Source of the DNA: Verrucomicrobiota bacterium
GTDB lineage: Bacteria; Verrucomicrobiota; Kiritimatiellia; UBA8416; JABMPJ01
DNA: 64,000 nt
Assembly: GCA_018648805.1 (NCBI GenBank)
Contig: JABGQM010000002.1
Span: 143,409 to 207,408, forward strand
Direction of reading: 5' to 3'
Part shown: positions 40,943 to 49,928 of the stretch, one piece after another
How positions within the stretch are numbered: the first letter of the stretch is position 1
Layout of the letters: the number at the start of each line of letters is the position of its first letter
Translations under genes and position numbers: made by a program
Notes under the pieces: generated by a model
Database searches by the model: none
Seen by the model: the letters and a program-made list of their open reading frames with translations, nothing else
What the model was told of the DNA's origin: nothing

Positions 40943-42493
40943 TTACCTCGCGTATTCGACGCAGCGCGTCTCGCGCACCACCGTCACCCGTATCTGGCCG
41001 GGGTACTGCAGGTCGCTCTCGATCTTCTTGCTGACATTGCGCGCCAGAACGATCGCATCGTTGTCGTCGATCTGCTCCGGCTGCACCAACACACGCACCT
41101 CGCGACCGGCCTGGATGGCATAGCTCTTGGTCACGCCCTCGAACCCATTCGCAATCCGCTCCAGGTTCTCCAGGCGCTTGAGATAGATCTCGGTCGTCTC
41201 CGAGCGAGCGCCCAGGCGCGAACTCGAAATGGCGTCTGCGGCCGAGGTGAGCAGAGCATAGATGCTCTCCGCCTCCACGTCATCATGATGTGCGGCCACA
41301 CTATTGACCACGATCGAATCCTCGTTGTGCCGCTTCAAGAGGTCCGCCCCGATCAGGGCATGCCCCCCCTCGACCTCGTGGTCGAGCGCCTTGCCGATAT
41401 CGTGGAACAGTCCGATACGCCTGGCCAGGGCCACATTCAGCCCCAGCTCACCGGCCATCATGCTCATCAGGCGGGCCACTTCAAGCGAGTGCCGCAAGAC
41501 GTTCTGGCTATAGCTGGTGCGGTACTGCAGACGTCCCAGGCGGCGCAACAGTTCGGGGGCCACGTCCTTAATATCGGCCTCGTAGGCGGCCTCTTCACCC
41601 AGCTTGCGGATGCTCTCATCCAGCTCCTCGCGCACCTTTGCGACGACCTCTTCGATCCGCGCCGGATGAATGCGGCCATCCGCCACAAGCATCTCGAGCG
41701 ACTGGCGTGCCACCTCGCGACGGAGGGGATCAAACCCGGAAATCACCACGGCTTCGGGCGTATCATCGATCAACAAGTTCACGCCTGTGACCGATTCGAG
41801 CGTCCGGATGTTGCGGCCGTCACGCCCGATGATGCGCCCCTTCATGTCGTCGCTGGGCAGCTGGACCACGCTGGTCATCATCTCGGCCGAGTGGCTGGCC
41901 CCGTAGCGCTGTATGGCCATGGCCACGATACGTTTGGCTTCGGCCTCGGCGGTCTCCTTGGCGGTTTCCTGCAGACGCCGGATCAGGCCGCCTGTCTCGT
42001 TGTGGACCTCCTGCTCCACGCGCTCAAGCAGCATGCTCTTGGCTTCCTCAGACGTCATACCCGCCACACGCTGCAACTTCTCCACTTCCTCCGCCACCAT
42101 GGCCTTGGCCTTGGCTTCACGCGCCTCGACACGCTGCATCGCTTCGGTCTGCTCACTGATCCGCGTATCGACCTGGTGCTCCTTCTTCTCGACCAGCGCC
42201 ATCTTGCGGTCGAGGTTCACCTCGCGCTGCGATACCCGCTCCTCAATCGCCTCCAGCTCTTTACGCCGCTGCTTGGTCGACTTCTCAAAGTCCTCGCGCG
42301 CCTGCAATACCTCGGCCTTGGCCTGGATCTGTCCGTCCTTACGAATCGTCTCGGCTTCGCGCTCGGCTTCACTCATGGACTGCTGGGCCCGTTTCTCGGA
42401 CGCATTGGCCTTGAGGCTTCCCAGCACATGTCGAATCAGGTAGCCGACCGCCAGGCCGCCCATAGCTGCTATTAATCCAATCAACACTTTCAT
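40943..42493 (-). CDS. rny: Ribonuclease Y
   Basis: A 516-residue membrane-anchored endoribonuclease that initiates mRNA decay. One N-terminal membrane helix (about 3-25), a long coiled coil (about 30-200), a KH domain with GRIIGRDGRNIRTLE (about 215-229), and an HD domain with GLFHDIGKALDHE carrying the metal-binding His-Asp. Length and order are standard. A weak AAGGA lies upstream of the ATG. Co-oriented with the folate cyclo-ligase upstream and ymdB downstream. Confidence 0.96.
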   Translation of the reverse strand: MKVLIGLIAAMGGLAVGYLIRHVLGSLKANASEKRAQQSMSEAEREAETIRKDGQIQAKAEVLQAREDFEKSTKQRRKELEAIEERVSQREVNLDRKMALVEKKEHQVDTRISEQTEAMQRVEAREAKAKAMVAEEVEKLQRVAGMTSEEAKSMLLERVEQEVHNETGGLIRRLQETAKETAEAEAKRIVAMAIQRYGASHSAEMMTSVVQLPSDDMKGRIIGRDGRNIRTLESVTGVNLLIDDTPEAVVISGFDPLRREVARQSLEMLVADGRIHPARIEEVVAKVREELDESIRKLGEEAAYEADIKDVAPELLRRLGRLQYRTSYSQNVLRHSLEVARLMSMMAGELGLNVALARRIGLFHDIGKALDHEVEGGHALIGADLLKRHNEDSIVVNSVAAHHDDVEAESIYALLTSAADAISSSRLGARSETTEIYLKRLENLERIANGFEGVTKSYAIQAGREVRVLVQPEQIDDNDAIVLARNVSKKIESDLQYPGQIRVTVVRETRCVEYAR

Positions 42494-42509
42494 CGTAACG
42501 TATCCTTCT

Positions 42510-43082
42510 TTATGTGCCTTGCGGCAACACTGTTTGTGTCTGCGTAACTATGCAATCCATCGCCACATCGTGCGACTCGGCCGGCACGTGGCTGAACATC
42601 TGAAAATCGAATGCGGCACCGATGCGGTAGGCCGGGCCCGCCGCCAGCATGCGGTCATAGTGCCCACCGCCATGACCGACGCGCCTGCCAGCGGCATCGA
42701 AAGCCAGCCCGGGCACCACCACAGCGTCAAGCGTAGCGGGATCAACCCATACCGGATCTTCCGGCTCGCGCAATCCGAAGGGGGCCTCCAACATACGCGT
42801 GCCGGCCGTCATCACGGCCATGCCATAGCCGCCTCCTTCGCGGTCAAAGGCCGGCACACAGACCCCGCGGCCCATGCCCAGCAGCGCCCCCAGAAGATCG
42901 TCCATATCCACTTCGCCCGGCAGCGCCAGGTAGAGGCCCACCCGTCCCGCGGCCCGCAGCTCCGGCAGCGCCAGGAGGCGCGCCTGCACCATGGCGCTCT
43001 GCGCCAGGCACCAGGCCGGCGTCAGCCCGCGGCGCCGCTCTGCGATCTGCTCCCGCAGAAGCGCTTTGGTCACACCGCTCAT
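42510..43082 (-). CDS. 5-formyltetrahydrofolate cyclo-ligase family protein
   Basis: A 190-residue ATP-dependent enzyme that converts 5-formyl-THF to 5,10-methenyl-THF. Visible: basic N-terminal helix KALLREQIAERRRGL, the LYLALPGEVDMDDLL substrate segment, and the ATP/Mg signature GHGGGHYDRML (about 140-150). The start at 43082 overlaps the rarA stop (ATGA), which decides it over the longer frame that runs antiphase through rarA. Confidence 0.9.
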   Translation of the reverse strand: MSGVTKALLREQIAERRRGLTPAWCLAQSAMVQARLLALPELRAAGRVGLYLALPGEVDMDDLLGALLGMGRGVCVPAFDREGGGYGMAVMTAGTRMLEAPFGLREPEDPVWVDPATLDAVVVPGLAFDAAGRRVGHGGGHYDRMLAAGPAYRIGAAFDFQMFSHVPAESHDVAMDCIVTQTQTVLPQGT

Positions 43083-44407
43083 GCCGCGCCCCCCTGCTGC
43101 TCGCGCTGCGTCGCCCAGTGCGCCATACGCTTGCGCAACGTCGCCTCGTACCCCTCGTCTGTGGGGCGGTAATACCGGCGCATCGTGGGCGCATATTCCT
43201 GGACCGTAAAATGACCCTCGCACTCATGCGGATAGACGTAGTCGTCGCCCTGCTTGCCGTCAACCGACTTCACCTTGACGTTGCGCAAGTGCAAGGGAAC
43301 GGCCAACGTGCGCCCCTCCTCAACATCCTTCATGGCCTCGTCCACGGCCAGGTAAGCCGCGTTGCTCTTGGGCGCGCTGGCGAGATAGGTGGTGGCCTGA
43401 CTCAGAATAATGCGTGCCTCGGGCATGCCGACAAACTCCACGCCCTGCATCGCCGAGACCGCCATGTCGAGACCACGCGGATCCGCATTGCCGATATCCT
43501 CGGAGGCCAGGATCACGAGACGGCGCGCCACGAAGCGCGGGTCCTCACCGGCATAAAGCATCTTGGCCAGCCAGTAGACCGCCGCATCCGGATCCGAACC
43601 GCGCACACTCTTGATGAACGCCGAGATGGTGTCGTAGTGGCCCTCTTCGTCACGGTCGTACACCACCGCCTTGCGCTGAATCGAATCCTCGCTGACCTCG
43701 CGTGTGATATGGATCGCCCCATGGTCATCCGCCTCGGTCGTCAGGGCTGCGACCTCGAGTGCATTCAGCGCGCGGCGTGCATCCCCTTCACACACCTCGG
43801 CCAAGTGGCGCAAGGCATCCTCATCGGCCACGGCGCCACTGCGGGCCAGCCCGCGCTCCTCGTCCAGGGCGCACTGCAGCAGGTCAACAATGGCCTCGGT
43901 CGACAGCGGATCGAGCTCAAAGATGAGCGAGCGCGAGGTCAGCGGACTGTTGATAAAGAACTGCGGATTGTGCGTCGTGGCGCCAATCAGCGTAATGGTG
44001 CCGTCTTCGACGTGCGGCAACAGTACATCCTGCTGCGACTTATTGAAGCGGTGGATCTCGTCGATAAACAGGATCGTTTCGACCCCTTCATGGCGCCGGT
44101 GATGCGCGGCCAGCTCAAACAGGCCGCGCAAGACGCTGACGTTGGCCGTGACACCACTGGTGCGCTCAAAGTGTCGACTGGTGACACGCGCAATCACCTC
44201 GGCGATGGAGGTCTTGCCGCAGCCGGGGGGACCATACAGAATGATGCTGCTCAGGCGGTCAGCCTCGATCGCACGGCGCAGCAGACGGCCCTCGCCCAGG
44301 ATGCGATCCTGGCCCAGCACCTCGTCAAGCGTACGCGGACGCATACGGCTGGCCAGGGGCTCACGCGTCGGATCCGGCGCCTTAGCTTTTGCTTCAAACA
44401 AGTCCAT
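43079..44407 (-). CDS. rarA: Replication-associated recombination protein A (RarA/MgsA)
   Basis: A 442-residue AAA+ ATPase related to clamp loaders, acting at stalled replication forks. It has RPRTLDEVLGQDRILG at the N-terminus, Walker A GPPGCGKTS, Walker B ILFIDEIHRFNKSQQD, sensor-1 IGATTHNP, and a C-terminal MgsA tetramerisation domain (GSDPDAAVYWLAKML...RRLVILASEDIGNADP). Preceded by GGAGCGGGG near the ATG. It follows a 419-bp spacer after pheT, so it probably has its own promoter. Confidence 0.95.
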   Translation of the reverse strand: MDLFEAKAKAPDPTREPLASRMRPRTLDEVLGQDRILGEGRLLRRAIEADRLSSIILYGPPGCGKTSIAEVIARVTSRHFERTSGVTANVSVLRGLFELAAHHRRHEGVETILFIDEIHRFNKSQQDVLLPHVEDGTITLIGATTHNPQFFINSPLTSRSLIFELDPLSTEAIVDLLQCALDEERGLARSGAVADEDALRHLAEVCEGDARRALNALEVAALTTEADDHGAIHITREVSEDSIQRKAVVYDRDEEGHYDTISAFIKSVRGSDPDAAVYWLAKMLYAGEDPRFVARRLVILASEDIGNADPRGLDMAVSAMQGVEFVGMPEARIILSQATTYLASAPKSNAAYLAVDEAMKDVEEGRTLAVPLHLRNVKVKSVDGKQGDDYVYPHECEGHFTVQEYAPTMRRYYRPTDEGYEATLRKRMAHWATQREQQGGAA

Positions 44408-44826
44408 ATCCCCGCTCCAGGGCAGAAAAATACCCCACCGAAGTCGTACTGGCGTTAATCTCTGGACCTCGGTATACGAGGTGGGTGCTCTAGTCGGCGC
44501 TTCTGGGATCCGTTAGGATCCGCTCCACGCCGCATTCAAGCTCCCTTGAAGCATAGAAGGTTAGAGATTTGTGCCTGTTAGCGAACAAGGCAGGGTATTA
44601 AAATTTCTATGTATATCTGGACTGTGTTGTCGAGCGCACCATCCTCTGTTAAGCAGCTCTATGAATCCGTCGTTTCATAAATGGCTCCCACCCGGAAGTC
44701 CCATTTTTATTCTCATTTTCTCCGCACCCGCGTGACCCGATCCGGCGTCATCCCCCGATGCGATCCAGTTACCAGATTTACATGGGCCTGGCACCCCTCG
44801 CTTTGTTCGCAAAAAACTTGTCCGGA
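44408..44826. other. 419-bp spacer between pheT and rarA
   Basis: No gene, tRNA or known repeat is seen. Three small perfect hairpins lie within 85 bp: ACCTCG/CGAGGT (44466-44482), GGATCC/GGATCC (44506-44521) and TTCAAG/CTTGAA (44535-44550). Facing the rarA start they could form a structured leader. An AT-rich stretch (44597-44618, TATTAAAATTTC) could hold the promoter. All of this is weak. Confidence 0.4.
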
Positions 44827-47226
44827 CTATCGCTCCTTTATCTCCGCGCCCAGCTCCTCTCGCAGCCGATCCATGATCGCGGCGTGCTGGCTATTGGTCT
44901 CTTCATCCGTCAACGTCCGCTCCGCGGAGCGGTAGGTCAGGGTGTACGCCATGCTCTTGCGCCTGTTCCCCATCTCCTTACTCCTGAATATATCGAACAG
45001 ACCTATGTCTGTCAACTCTTCAGGCGACACCGAATTGATCACCCGCAGGATATCCCCATGCTGCACCGCTTCGTCCACAATAACGGCCAGATCACGCGCC
45101 ACGGAGGGGTAGACCGGTATAGCCGTAAATGAGGTGGTGTCATGTAGTTGCGATATAATAGAATCCAACTTCAGTTCCATCAGGGCGACCGGATTCTGGA
45201 TGCGCCAGTTGTGCCGGATGTCGGCGGTCAGAAGCCCCGCCCGTCCCACCACAACACCGTCGATCGAGAGCGCCACACACCAGCCGGTCTCGAAGGCTGG
45301 ATCGTCGCCGGGCGTCCACGCCACATCCCTCACATTCTGCACCCGCGCCAGCTCCTCCAGCACCCCTTTGAGACGCAGGAACGTAGCTTCGGGCGTCACG
45401 GGCGCCCCACCGGTGGAGCTCCCGGCCGCACGACCCATGATCCCGATGGCGAGGCGATCCTCCTCGCCGATAGCACCATTCTCGCGGAAGAATACGCGCC
45501 CAATCTCAAAGCAGGCCGCATCCAACTCCTGATGTGTGACATTGCGACCAAGCGACTCGGCCATCTGCGGAATCAGCGAATCGCGCATCACCCCGTGGTC
45601 GGCACTGACCGGATCGAGCAGCTCGACCCGCTGTGCCACACCTTCCCGGCCGAAGCGATCGAGCGCACGCGACGAGAGAAAACTGTAGTTCATGATCTCG
45701 GAGAGCCCCAGACCGACCAGATGGTCGCGGCAGGCTGCCACGGCGCGCGGTCGCGCGTCGTCGGCATCCACCACGATGCGCCCGATCGGATCGGCCGCCG
45801 GCAGCTCGTCCAGCCCGTGCACGCGTATGACCTCTTCGATCAGATCCGCTTCGATCTTCAAGTCGGGCCGGAACGAGGGCGGCACCACGTGGATCACGTC
45901 GTCCCCCGCATCAATCGCAGGAATCTGTAGGGCCGTCAAGATGCGCAGCACTTCGCTATGCTCAAGCGGTACGCCCAGGATGGCGCGCAAACGCGCGAGG
46001 CGACAGGCAATCGGGGCCGCCGTTTCCGGCTCCGCCTGCACATCGATCATGCCCGGTGCCACCGCAGCATCGGCCAGCTCGGACATCAGAACCGCGGCGC
46101 GACGACTGGCCCACTCGGTGGTGGAACGATCAACCGTCCGCTCAAAACGGTGCGAAGCGTCCGTTGAGAGCCCCAGTGCCACCGAGGCGCGGTGCGTCAG
46201 GGCGGGATCGAAGGTGGCGCTCTCGAGCAGAACCGTCTGCGTGCTATCACCAATCTCGCTGCCGGCACCGCCCATGATGCCGGCCACGGCCACGGGACGT
46301 TCGGCATCCGCGATGACGAGCATCTCCGAGGTCAGCTCACGCTCCTCGTCATCCAGGGTGGCCATACGCTCGCCTGTGGCCGCGCGGCGCACCACGATCC
46401 GGCTATCGGTCAGCATTGCGAAATCGAACGCGTGCAGCGGCTGGCCGCACTCGAGCATGACATAGTTCGTGATATCGACCACGTTATTGATCGGCCGCAC
46501 GCCGCAACAGCTCAAACGCCGGCGCATCCAGAGCGGGCTCGGCTTCAGGACGGCACCTGTCAGGACACGTGCGGTATAGCGAGGACAGTCGGCCGCATCG
46601 GCCACTTCCACGCGCGTCCACTCCGCCACGGGCTTGCCGCTCTCCGCCAGGACCGGTTGCGGCACCTTGAGTTCCACACCATAGAGCGCGGCCACTTCGC
46701 GGGCCATGCCGATCACGCTCAGGCAGTCCGAGCGGTTCCAGGTGACTTCCAGTTCCAGAACCGTCTCTACCCCACCCAGCACCTCAAGCAGCGGCGTGCC
46801 CGCCACCGTCTCGGGCGGCAGCAGCATGATGCCGCCATGGTCGGACGACAGCCCAAGCTCATCCTCAGCACAGAGCATGCCCTGCGAGATCTCGCCACGT
46901 AGCTTGGCCTGCTTGATCGTCATGCCGTCCGGGAGCGTAGCGCCCAGTGGCGCAAAGGCGGCTTTGGCGCCCACCTCAACATTGTCCGCCCCGCATACCA
47001 CCGGCACCTCGTCGGTGCCATTAAACACGCGACAGAGCCGCAGGCGATCGGCCTTGGGGTGGGCCGTCACGGTGCGGATCTCACCCACGATGATGTCCTC
47101 GCATCCGGCACCGAGGTGCTCGATACCTTCCACCTCTGTGCCCGAGAAAGTAAGCCGTTCGGCGATCTCCTCCGCCGGGGCCTCCACCGCCACATACTCA
47201 CGCAACCAACTCAACGGTAACTTCAT
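44827..47226 (-). CDS. pheT: Phenylalanyl-tRNA synthetase beta subunit
   Basis: A 799-residue protein of the long bacterial PheT type. The EMAP/OB tRNA-binding domain (about 40-150, IIVGEIRTVTAHPKADRLRLC) is followed by B3/B4 (editing) with PRYTARVLTGAVLKPSP and NNVVDITNYVMLECGQPLHAFD, B5, a catalytically inactive core and a C-terminal FDX-ACB anticodon-binding domain (about 705-799, YPSVARDLAVIVDE). AGGAG six bases before the ATG at 47226 decides the start. Separated from pheS by 178 bp containing a large inverted repeat, an unusually wide gap for this pair. Confidence 0.97.
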   Translation of the reverse strand: MKLPLSWLREYVAVEAPAEEIAERLTFSGTEVEGIEHLGAGCEDIIVGEIRTVTAHPKADRLRLCRVFNGTDEVPVVCGADNVEVGAKAAFAPLGATLPDGMTIKQAKLRGEISQGMLCAEDELGLSSDHGGIMLLPPETVAGTPLLEVLGGVETVLELEVTWNRSDCLSVIGMAREVAALYGVELKVPQPVLAESGKPVAEWTRVEVADAADCPRYTARVLTGAVLKPSPLWMRRRLSCCGVRPINNVVDITNYVMLECGQPLHAFDFAMLTDSRIVVRRAATGERMATLDDEERELTSEMLVIADAERPVAVAGIMGGAGSEIGDSTQTVLLESATFDPALTHRASVALGLSTDASHRFERTVDRSTTEWASRRAAVLMSELADAAVAPGMIDVQAEPETAAPIACRLARLRAILGVPLEHSEVLRILTALQIPAIDAGDDVIHVVPPSFRPDLKIEADLIEEVIRVHGLDELPAADPIGRIVVDADDARPRAVAACRDHLVGLGLSEIMNYSFLSSRALDRFGREGVAQRVELLDPVSADHGVMRDSLIPQMAESLGRNVTHQELDAACFEIGRVFFRENGAIGEEDRLAIGIMGRAAGSSTGGAPVTPEATFLRLKGVLEELARVQNVRDVAWTPGDDPAFETGWCVALSIDGVVVGRAGLLTADIRHNWRIQNPVALMELKLDSIISQLHDTTSFTAIPVYPSVARDLAVIVDEAVQHGDILRVINSVSPEELTDIGLFDIFRSKEMGNRRKSMAYTLTYRSAERTLTDEETNSQHAAIMDRLREELGAEIKER

Positions 47227-47249
47227 CACCAACTCCTAATCAGATAGTT

Positions 47250-47393
47250 CACCATGAAGCACATGAAGGCAATGAAGGGTGGGAGATCTCGAACCATGAG
47301 AGCATTCGGTATGCCGTATCGCCCCCAAGGGCCTCGCTCACCCAAAGCCGTGTGCCGACGTATGCCTTCATGCCCTTCATGCCCTTCATGGTG
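47250..47393. repeat. Inverted repeat of ATGAAGG units between pheS and pheT
   Basis: CACCATGAAGCACATGAAGG (47250 on) and its near-complement ending CCCTTCATGGTG (47393) form imperfect 30-bp arms about 80 bp apart. Each arm is made of three 9-bp units of ATGAAGGGC. The arms bracket a GC-rich centre (CGCCCCCAAGGGCC). The RNA could fold into one large hairpin between the two synthetase subunit genes. Confidence 0.8.
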
Positions 47394-47404
47394 CACAACA
47401 GAGG

Positions 47405-48427
47405 CTACGAAAATTGCCTCAAAAACCGCATATCGTTTTCGTAGAGCAACCGGATATCGGGAATGCCATAGCGAATCATCGCGATGCGCTCGATGCCCAT
47501 GCCAAAGGCGTAGCCAGTCGTGCTCTCAGGATCGTAGCCGACCCGCTCGAAAACGCGCGGGTCGACCATGCCCGCACCGGCAATCTCGATCCAGCCGCTG
47601 CCCTTGCAGACCCGGCAGCCAGCCCCGCCACAGACATGGCAGGAGAAATCGCACTCGACACTGGGCTCGGTGAAGGGGAAGAAATGGGGCCGGAACCGCA
47701 CCGCCACATCGGGCCCCATCATCTCGTGCGCAAAATAGGCCAGCGCCCCTTTCAGGTCGGCCAGCGACACGTCGTGATCCACATACAGCCCTTCGATCTG
47801 ATGAAAGTTGGCGCTGTGCGTCGCATCGGTCGTATCACGACGGTAGCAACGCCCGGGGGTCACGATACGAACCGGCGGCTGGCGCGACTCCATGACGCGA
47901 ATCTGGACCGGCGAGGTCTGTGTGCGCAGCAGGTTGCCGTCGTCGAGCCAGAAGGTATCCTGACGGTCGCGTGCCGGGTGATGGGCGGCCGTGTTGAGGG
48001 CATCAAAGTTGTGGTAGGGCGTTTCGACATCGGGGCCCTCGGCCACGGTGAAACCCATGCGGCCGAAAATAGCCACGGCCTCTTCGATCACCATCGAGAT
48101 GGGGTGGCGTGTGCCGCGACGGCTCCCCTGCCCGGGCAGCGTGAAGTCGAACACGGGGGCCTCGTCGCTGGCGCTATGCGCGCCATTCAGCTCGCCGCGG
48201 CGGCTCTCCAGTAGCGCGGCCAACTCGTTCTTGAAGCTGTTGGCCAGGCGCCCGACCTCGGCGCGCTCTTCAGGTGCGACGCTCTTGAGCTCTTTCATGA
48301 CCTGAGGCATCAACCCCTTGCGACCGAGATAGGTGATGCGCACCGCCTCGAGTGCATCCGCCGACTCGGCCGTCCGCGCCTCGCCCAATCCTTCATCTAC
48401 CGTCTTCTTTAGTGTCTCAAGATCCAC
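47405..48427 (-). CDS. pheS: Phenylalanyl-tRNA synthetase alpha subunit
   Basis: A 340-residue class II synthetase subunit with an N-terminal helical tRNA-binding domain, motif 1 region (HPISMVIEEAVAIFGRMGF), motif 2 (RIVTPGRCYRRDTTDATHSANFHQIEG) and motif 3 (GFGMGIERIAM-type, seen here as AFGMGIERIAMIRYG). A CHVCGGAGCRVCKGSGW zinc-like loop near residue 270 is typical of some bacteria. GGGGAGG five bases before a GTG at 48427 decides the start. A longer in-frame ATG at 48493 would add 22 residues encoded by a TTCGTGCCC-type repeat, so it is rejected. Confidence 0.95.
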   Translation of the reverse strand: MDLETLKKTVDEGLGEARTAESADALEAVRITYLGRKGLMPQVMKELKSVAPEERAEVGRLANSFKNELAALLESRRGELNGAHSASDEAPVFDFTLPGQGSRRGTRHPISMVIEEAVAIFGRMGFTVAEGPDVETPYHNFDALNTAAHHPARDRQDTFWLDDGNLLRTQTSPVQIRVMESRQPPVRIVTPGRCYRRDTTDATHSANFHQIEGLYVDHDVSLADLKGALAYFAHEMMGPDVAVRFRPHFFPFTEPSVECDFSCHVCGGAGCRVCKGSGWIEIAGAGMVDPRVFERVGYDPESTTGYAFGMGIERIAMIRYGIPDIRLLYENDMRFLRQFS

Positions 48428-48460
48428 TCTTACCTCCCCACCCCGCACACGCGTCCCAAC

Positions 48461-48487
48461 CTTCGTGCTCTTCGTGCCCTTCGTGGT
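48461..48487. repeat. 9-bp tandem repeat upstream of pheS
   Basis: Three units CTTCGTGCT, CTTCGTGCC, CTTCGTGGT lie just upstream of the pheS ribosome-binding site, in the space between the rplT terminator and pheS. Confidence 0.65.
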
Positions 48488-48510
48488 TGCCATTCTTCAC
48501 TGCATCGCCA

Positions 48511-48542
48511 AAAAAAAACGGCCATCCCGCTAGAGATGGCCG
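48511..48542 (-). terminator. Rho-independent terminator of the infC-rpmI-rplT transcript
   Basis: On the minus strand the perfect stem CGGCCATC/GATGGCCG (8-nt loop) is followed by eight T. It lies 20 bp after the rplT stop. Confidence 0.9.
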
Positions 48543-48562
48543 CTTGTAGATTGACTGGCGTG

Positions 48563-48919
48563 TTAGGCCAGACCACCCCGGGCCTGCTCAACAATCGTGC
48601 TAAAACCGTCCGGATCGTGAATCGCGATCTCGGAAAGCATCTTGCGGTTAAGCTCGATCTTCTGCTTGGTCAGGCCTTCCATCAAGCGGCTGTAGCTAAT
48701 ACCGTTCTGACGGCTGGCGGCCGACACACGCGCAATCCAGAGTTGGCGGTAGGTGCGCTTGCGGTCTTTGCGGTGCGTGGTGGCCATGCGCATGGCGCGG
48801 TCGACGGCCTCAGTGGCCTGACGGAACAGCTTGCTGCGCGATCCCCGGAAGCCCTTGGCCTGCTCGAGGGTACGACGACGACGGCGGCGTGAAGCCGGTG
48901 CATTGGTTGCTCTTGGCAT
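48563..48919 (-). CDS. rplT: 50S ribosomal protein L20
   Basis: A 118-residue bL20 protein, first-assembled 23S rRNA binder: basic N-terminus (RRRRRRTLEQAKGFRGSRSKLFR), then HRKDRKRTYRQLWIARVSAA and NGISYSRLMEGL, all conserved. GAGGAGAG precedes the ATG. Usual partner of rpmI and infC; a strong terminator follows. In some bacteria L20 represses this operon, but no L20-binding leader is evident here. Confidence 0.97.
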   Translation of the reverse strand: MPRATNAPASRRRRRRTLEQAKGFRGSRSKLFRQATEAVDRAMRMATTHRKDRKRTYRQLWIARVSAASRQNGISYSRLMEGLTKQKIELNRKMLSEIAIHDPDGFSTIVEQARGGLA

Positions 48920-48981
48920 CTTCTCTCTCCTCTGGCGAGCCAGGCTCGCCTATCAAATCGTAGATCAGTGATCTCAGATTG

Positions 48982-49176
48982 CTAAACGCTCAACATCCCC
49001 TGAACGCGCTTGGTTTCGGTCTTGCTCAATGTCCCAGCCGACCGCAGATTGCGCTTACGCTTGCGGGTCTTGCCCGCCAGCAGATGGCCCGATCCGGCCT
49101 TGTGATACTTCAATTTGCCGGTGGCCGTTTTCTTAAAACGCTTTGCGGCAGCCTTGTTTGTCTTCTTCTTCGGCAT
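48982..49176 (-). CDS. rpmI: 50S ribosomal protein L35
   Basis: A 64-residue, highly basic bL35 protein beginning MPKKKTNKAAAKRFKKTATG and with the conserved HLLAGKTRKRKRNLR segment. Standard length. It lies 147 bp after infC and 62 bp before rplT. Confidence 0.96.
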   Translation of the reverse strand: MPKKKTNKAAAKRFKKTATGKLKYHKAGSGHLLAGKTRKRKRNLRSAGTLSKTETKRVQGMLSV

Positions 49177-49323
49177 TCGTGCCCGTCCTTACTGCCTGCA
49201 ACCAGGCCCTCAGAATACAGTTCTCCCCCACGGAAAGCATGGAAACCTATCGGAAAGGGTCCGCCCCGTCCAGCCTTTTCTGGAAGATTAGTCGGAAACA
49301 CCCCCGCGGGATGCCACTAAAAC

Positions 49324-49896
49324 CTAATCACGTTCCTTCGGCAGCGTTGACTGCGTCCCCTTGGGCGTCTTGCCCTTCTGCCCCTTAGTGGTTTTCACGC
49401 CCAGCATGGCCACAATACTGCGCCCCATCAATTTGGGGGCCATATCGATCACGCTGATCTCAACACACTCCTGGATGACACGCTTGATGACCTCGAACCC
49501 GAGCTCACGGTGCGCATTCTCACGGCCACGGAACTGCAGGCTCAGTTTGACCTTGTGCCCGCCCTCAAGGAATCCCTTGGCCTTGTTGAGCTTGGTCTGG
49601 AAATCGTGTTCGCCCACGTTGGCGTGGAACTTGACCTCCTTCATGCTCTTATTGGACTGCGTCTTACGCGCCTTCTTGTTACGCATACTCTCTTCGTAAC
49701 GAAACTTGCCGAAATCCATGATTCGGCATACCGGTGGATCCGCATTCGGTGAAATCTCGACCAGGTCCATCTTCTGGTCGATGGCCATCCTCATCGCATC
49801 ACGCGTCTCCATGACACCAAGCATGTCACCATTGGCCGCCACACAACGGACCCGCGGCACGCGGATACGATGGTTACTTCTCACAAACGCACGAAT
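49324..49896 (-). CDS. infC: Translation initiation factor IF-3 (probable AUU start)
   Basis: A 190-residue IF-3. The N-domain contains AIDQKMDLVEISPNADPPVCRIMDFGKF; a lysine-rich linker (RNKKARKTQ) leads to the C-domain with EVKFHANVGEHDFQTKLNKA and HKVKLSLQFRGREN. A perfect AAGGAGG (49908-49902) lies 5 nt before an in-frame ATT at 49896. The first GTG (49884) would be 17 nt away, too far. An AUU start is the known, autoregulatory start of infC in E. coli, where IF-3 rejects its own start codon. The same control is inferred here. rpmI and rplT follow. Confidence 0.9.
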   Translation of the reverse strand: MRAFVRSNHRIRVPRVRCVAANGDMLGVMETRDAMRMAIDQKMDLVEISPNADPPVCRIMDFGKFRYEESMRNKKARKTQSNKSMKEVKFHANVGEHDFQTKLNKAKGFLEGGHKVKLSLQFRGRENAHRELGFEVIKRVIQECVEISVIDMAPKLMGRSIVAMLGVKTTKGQKGKTPKGTQSTLPKERD

Positions 49897-49901
49897 AGCT
49901 A

Positions 49902-49908
49902 CCTCCTT
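49902..49908 (-). promoter_or_regulatory. Shine-Dalgarno of infC that points to an ATT start
   Basis: Consensus AAGGAGG on the minus strand, spaced 5 nt from ATT (49896-49894) and 17 nt from the nearest GTG; no ATG lies nearby. Confidence 0.75.
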
Positions 49909-49928
49909 CTACTGTTGTTGCTGTTGTG

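Noticed and set aside
40799..42475. 558-codon plus-strand frame opposite rny
   Set aside because: rny is unmistakable in the other strand; the frame has His/Leu-rich composition typical of the complement.
44408..44826. tRNA or small RNA in the pheT-rarA spacer
   Set aside because: No T-arm GGTTCRA consensus, no cloverleaf and no terminator; only small isolated hairpins.
48428..48493. N-terminal extension of PheS from an upstream in-frame ATG
   Set aside because: The added codons lie in a CTTCGTGCC tandem repeat and a strong Shine-Dalgarno sits just before the GTG at 48427.
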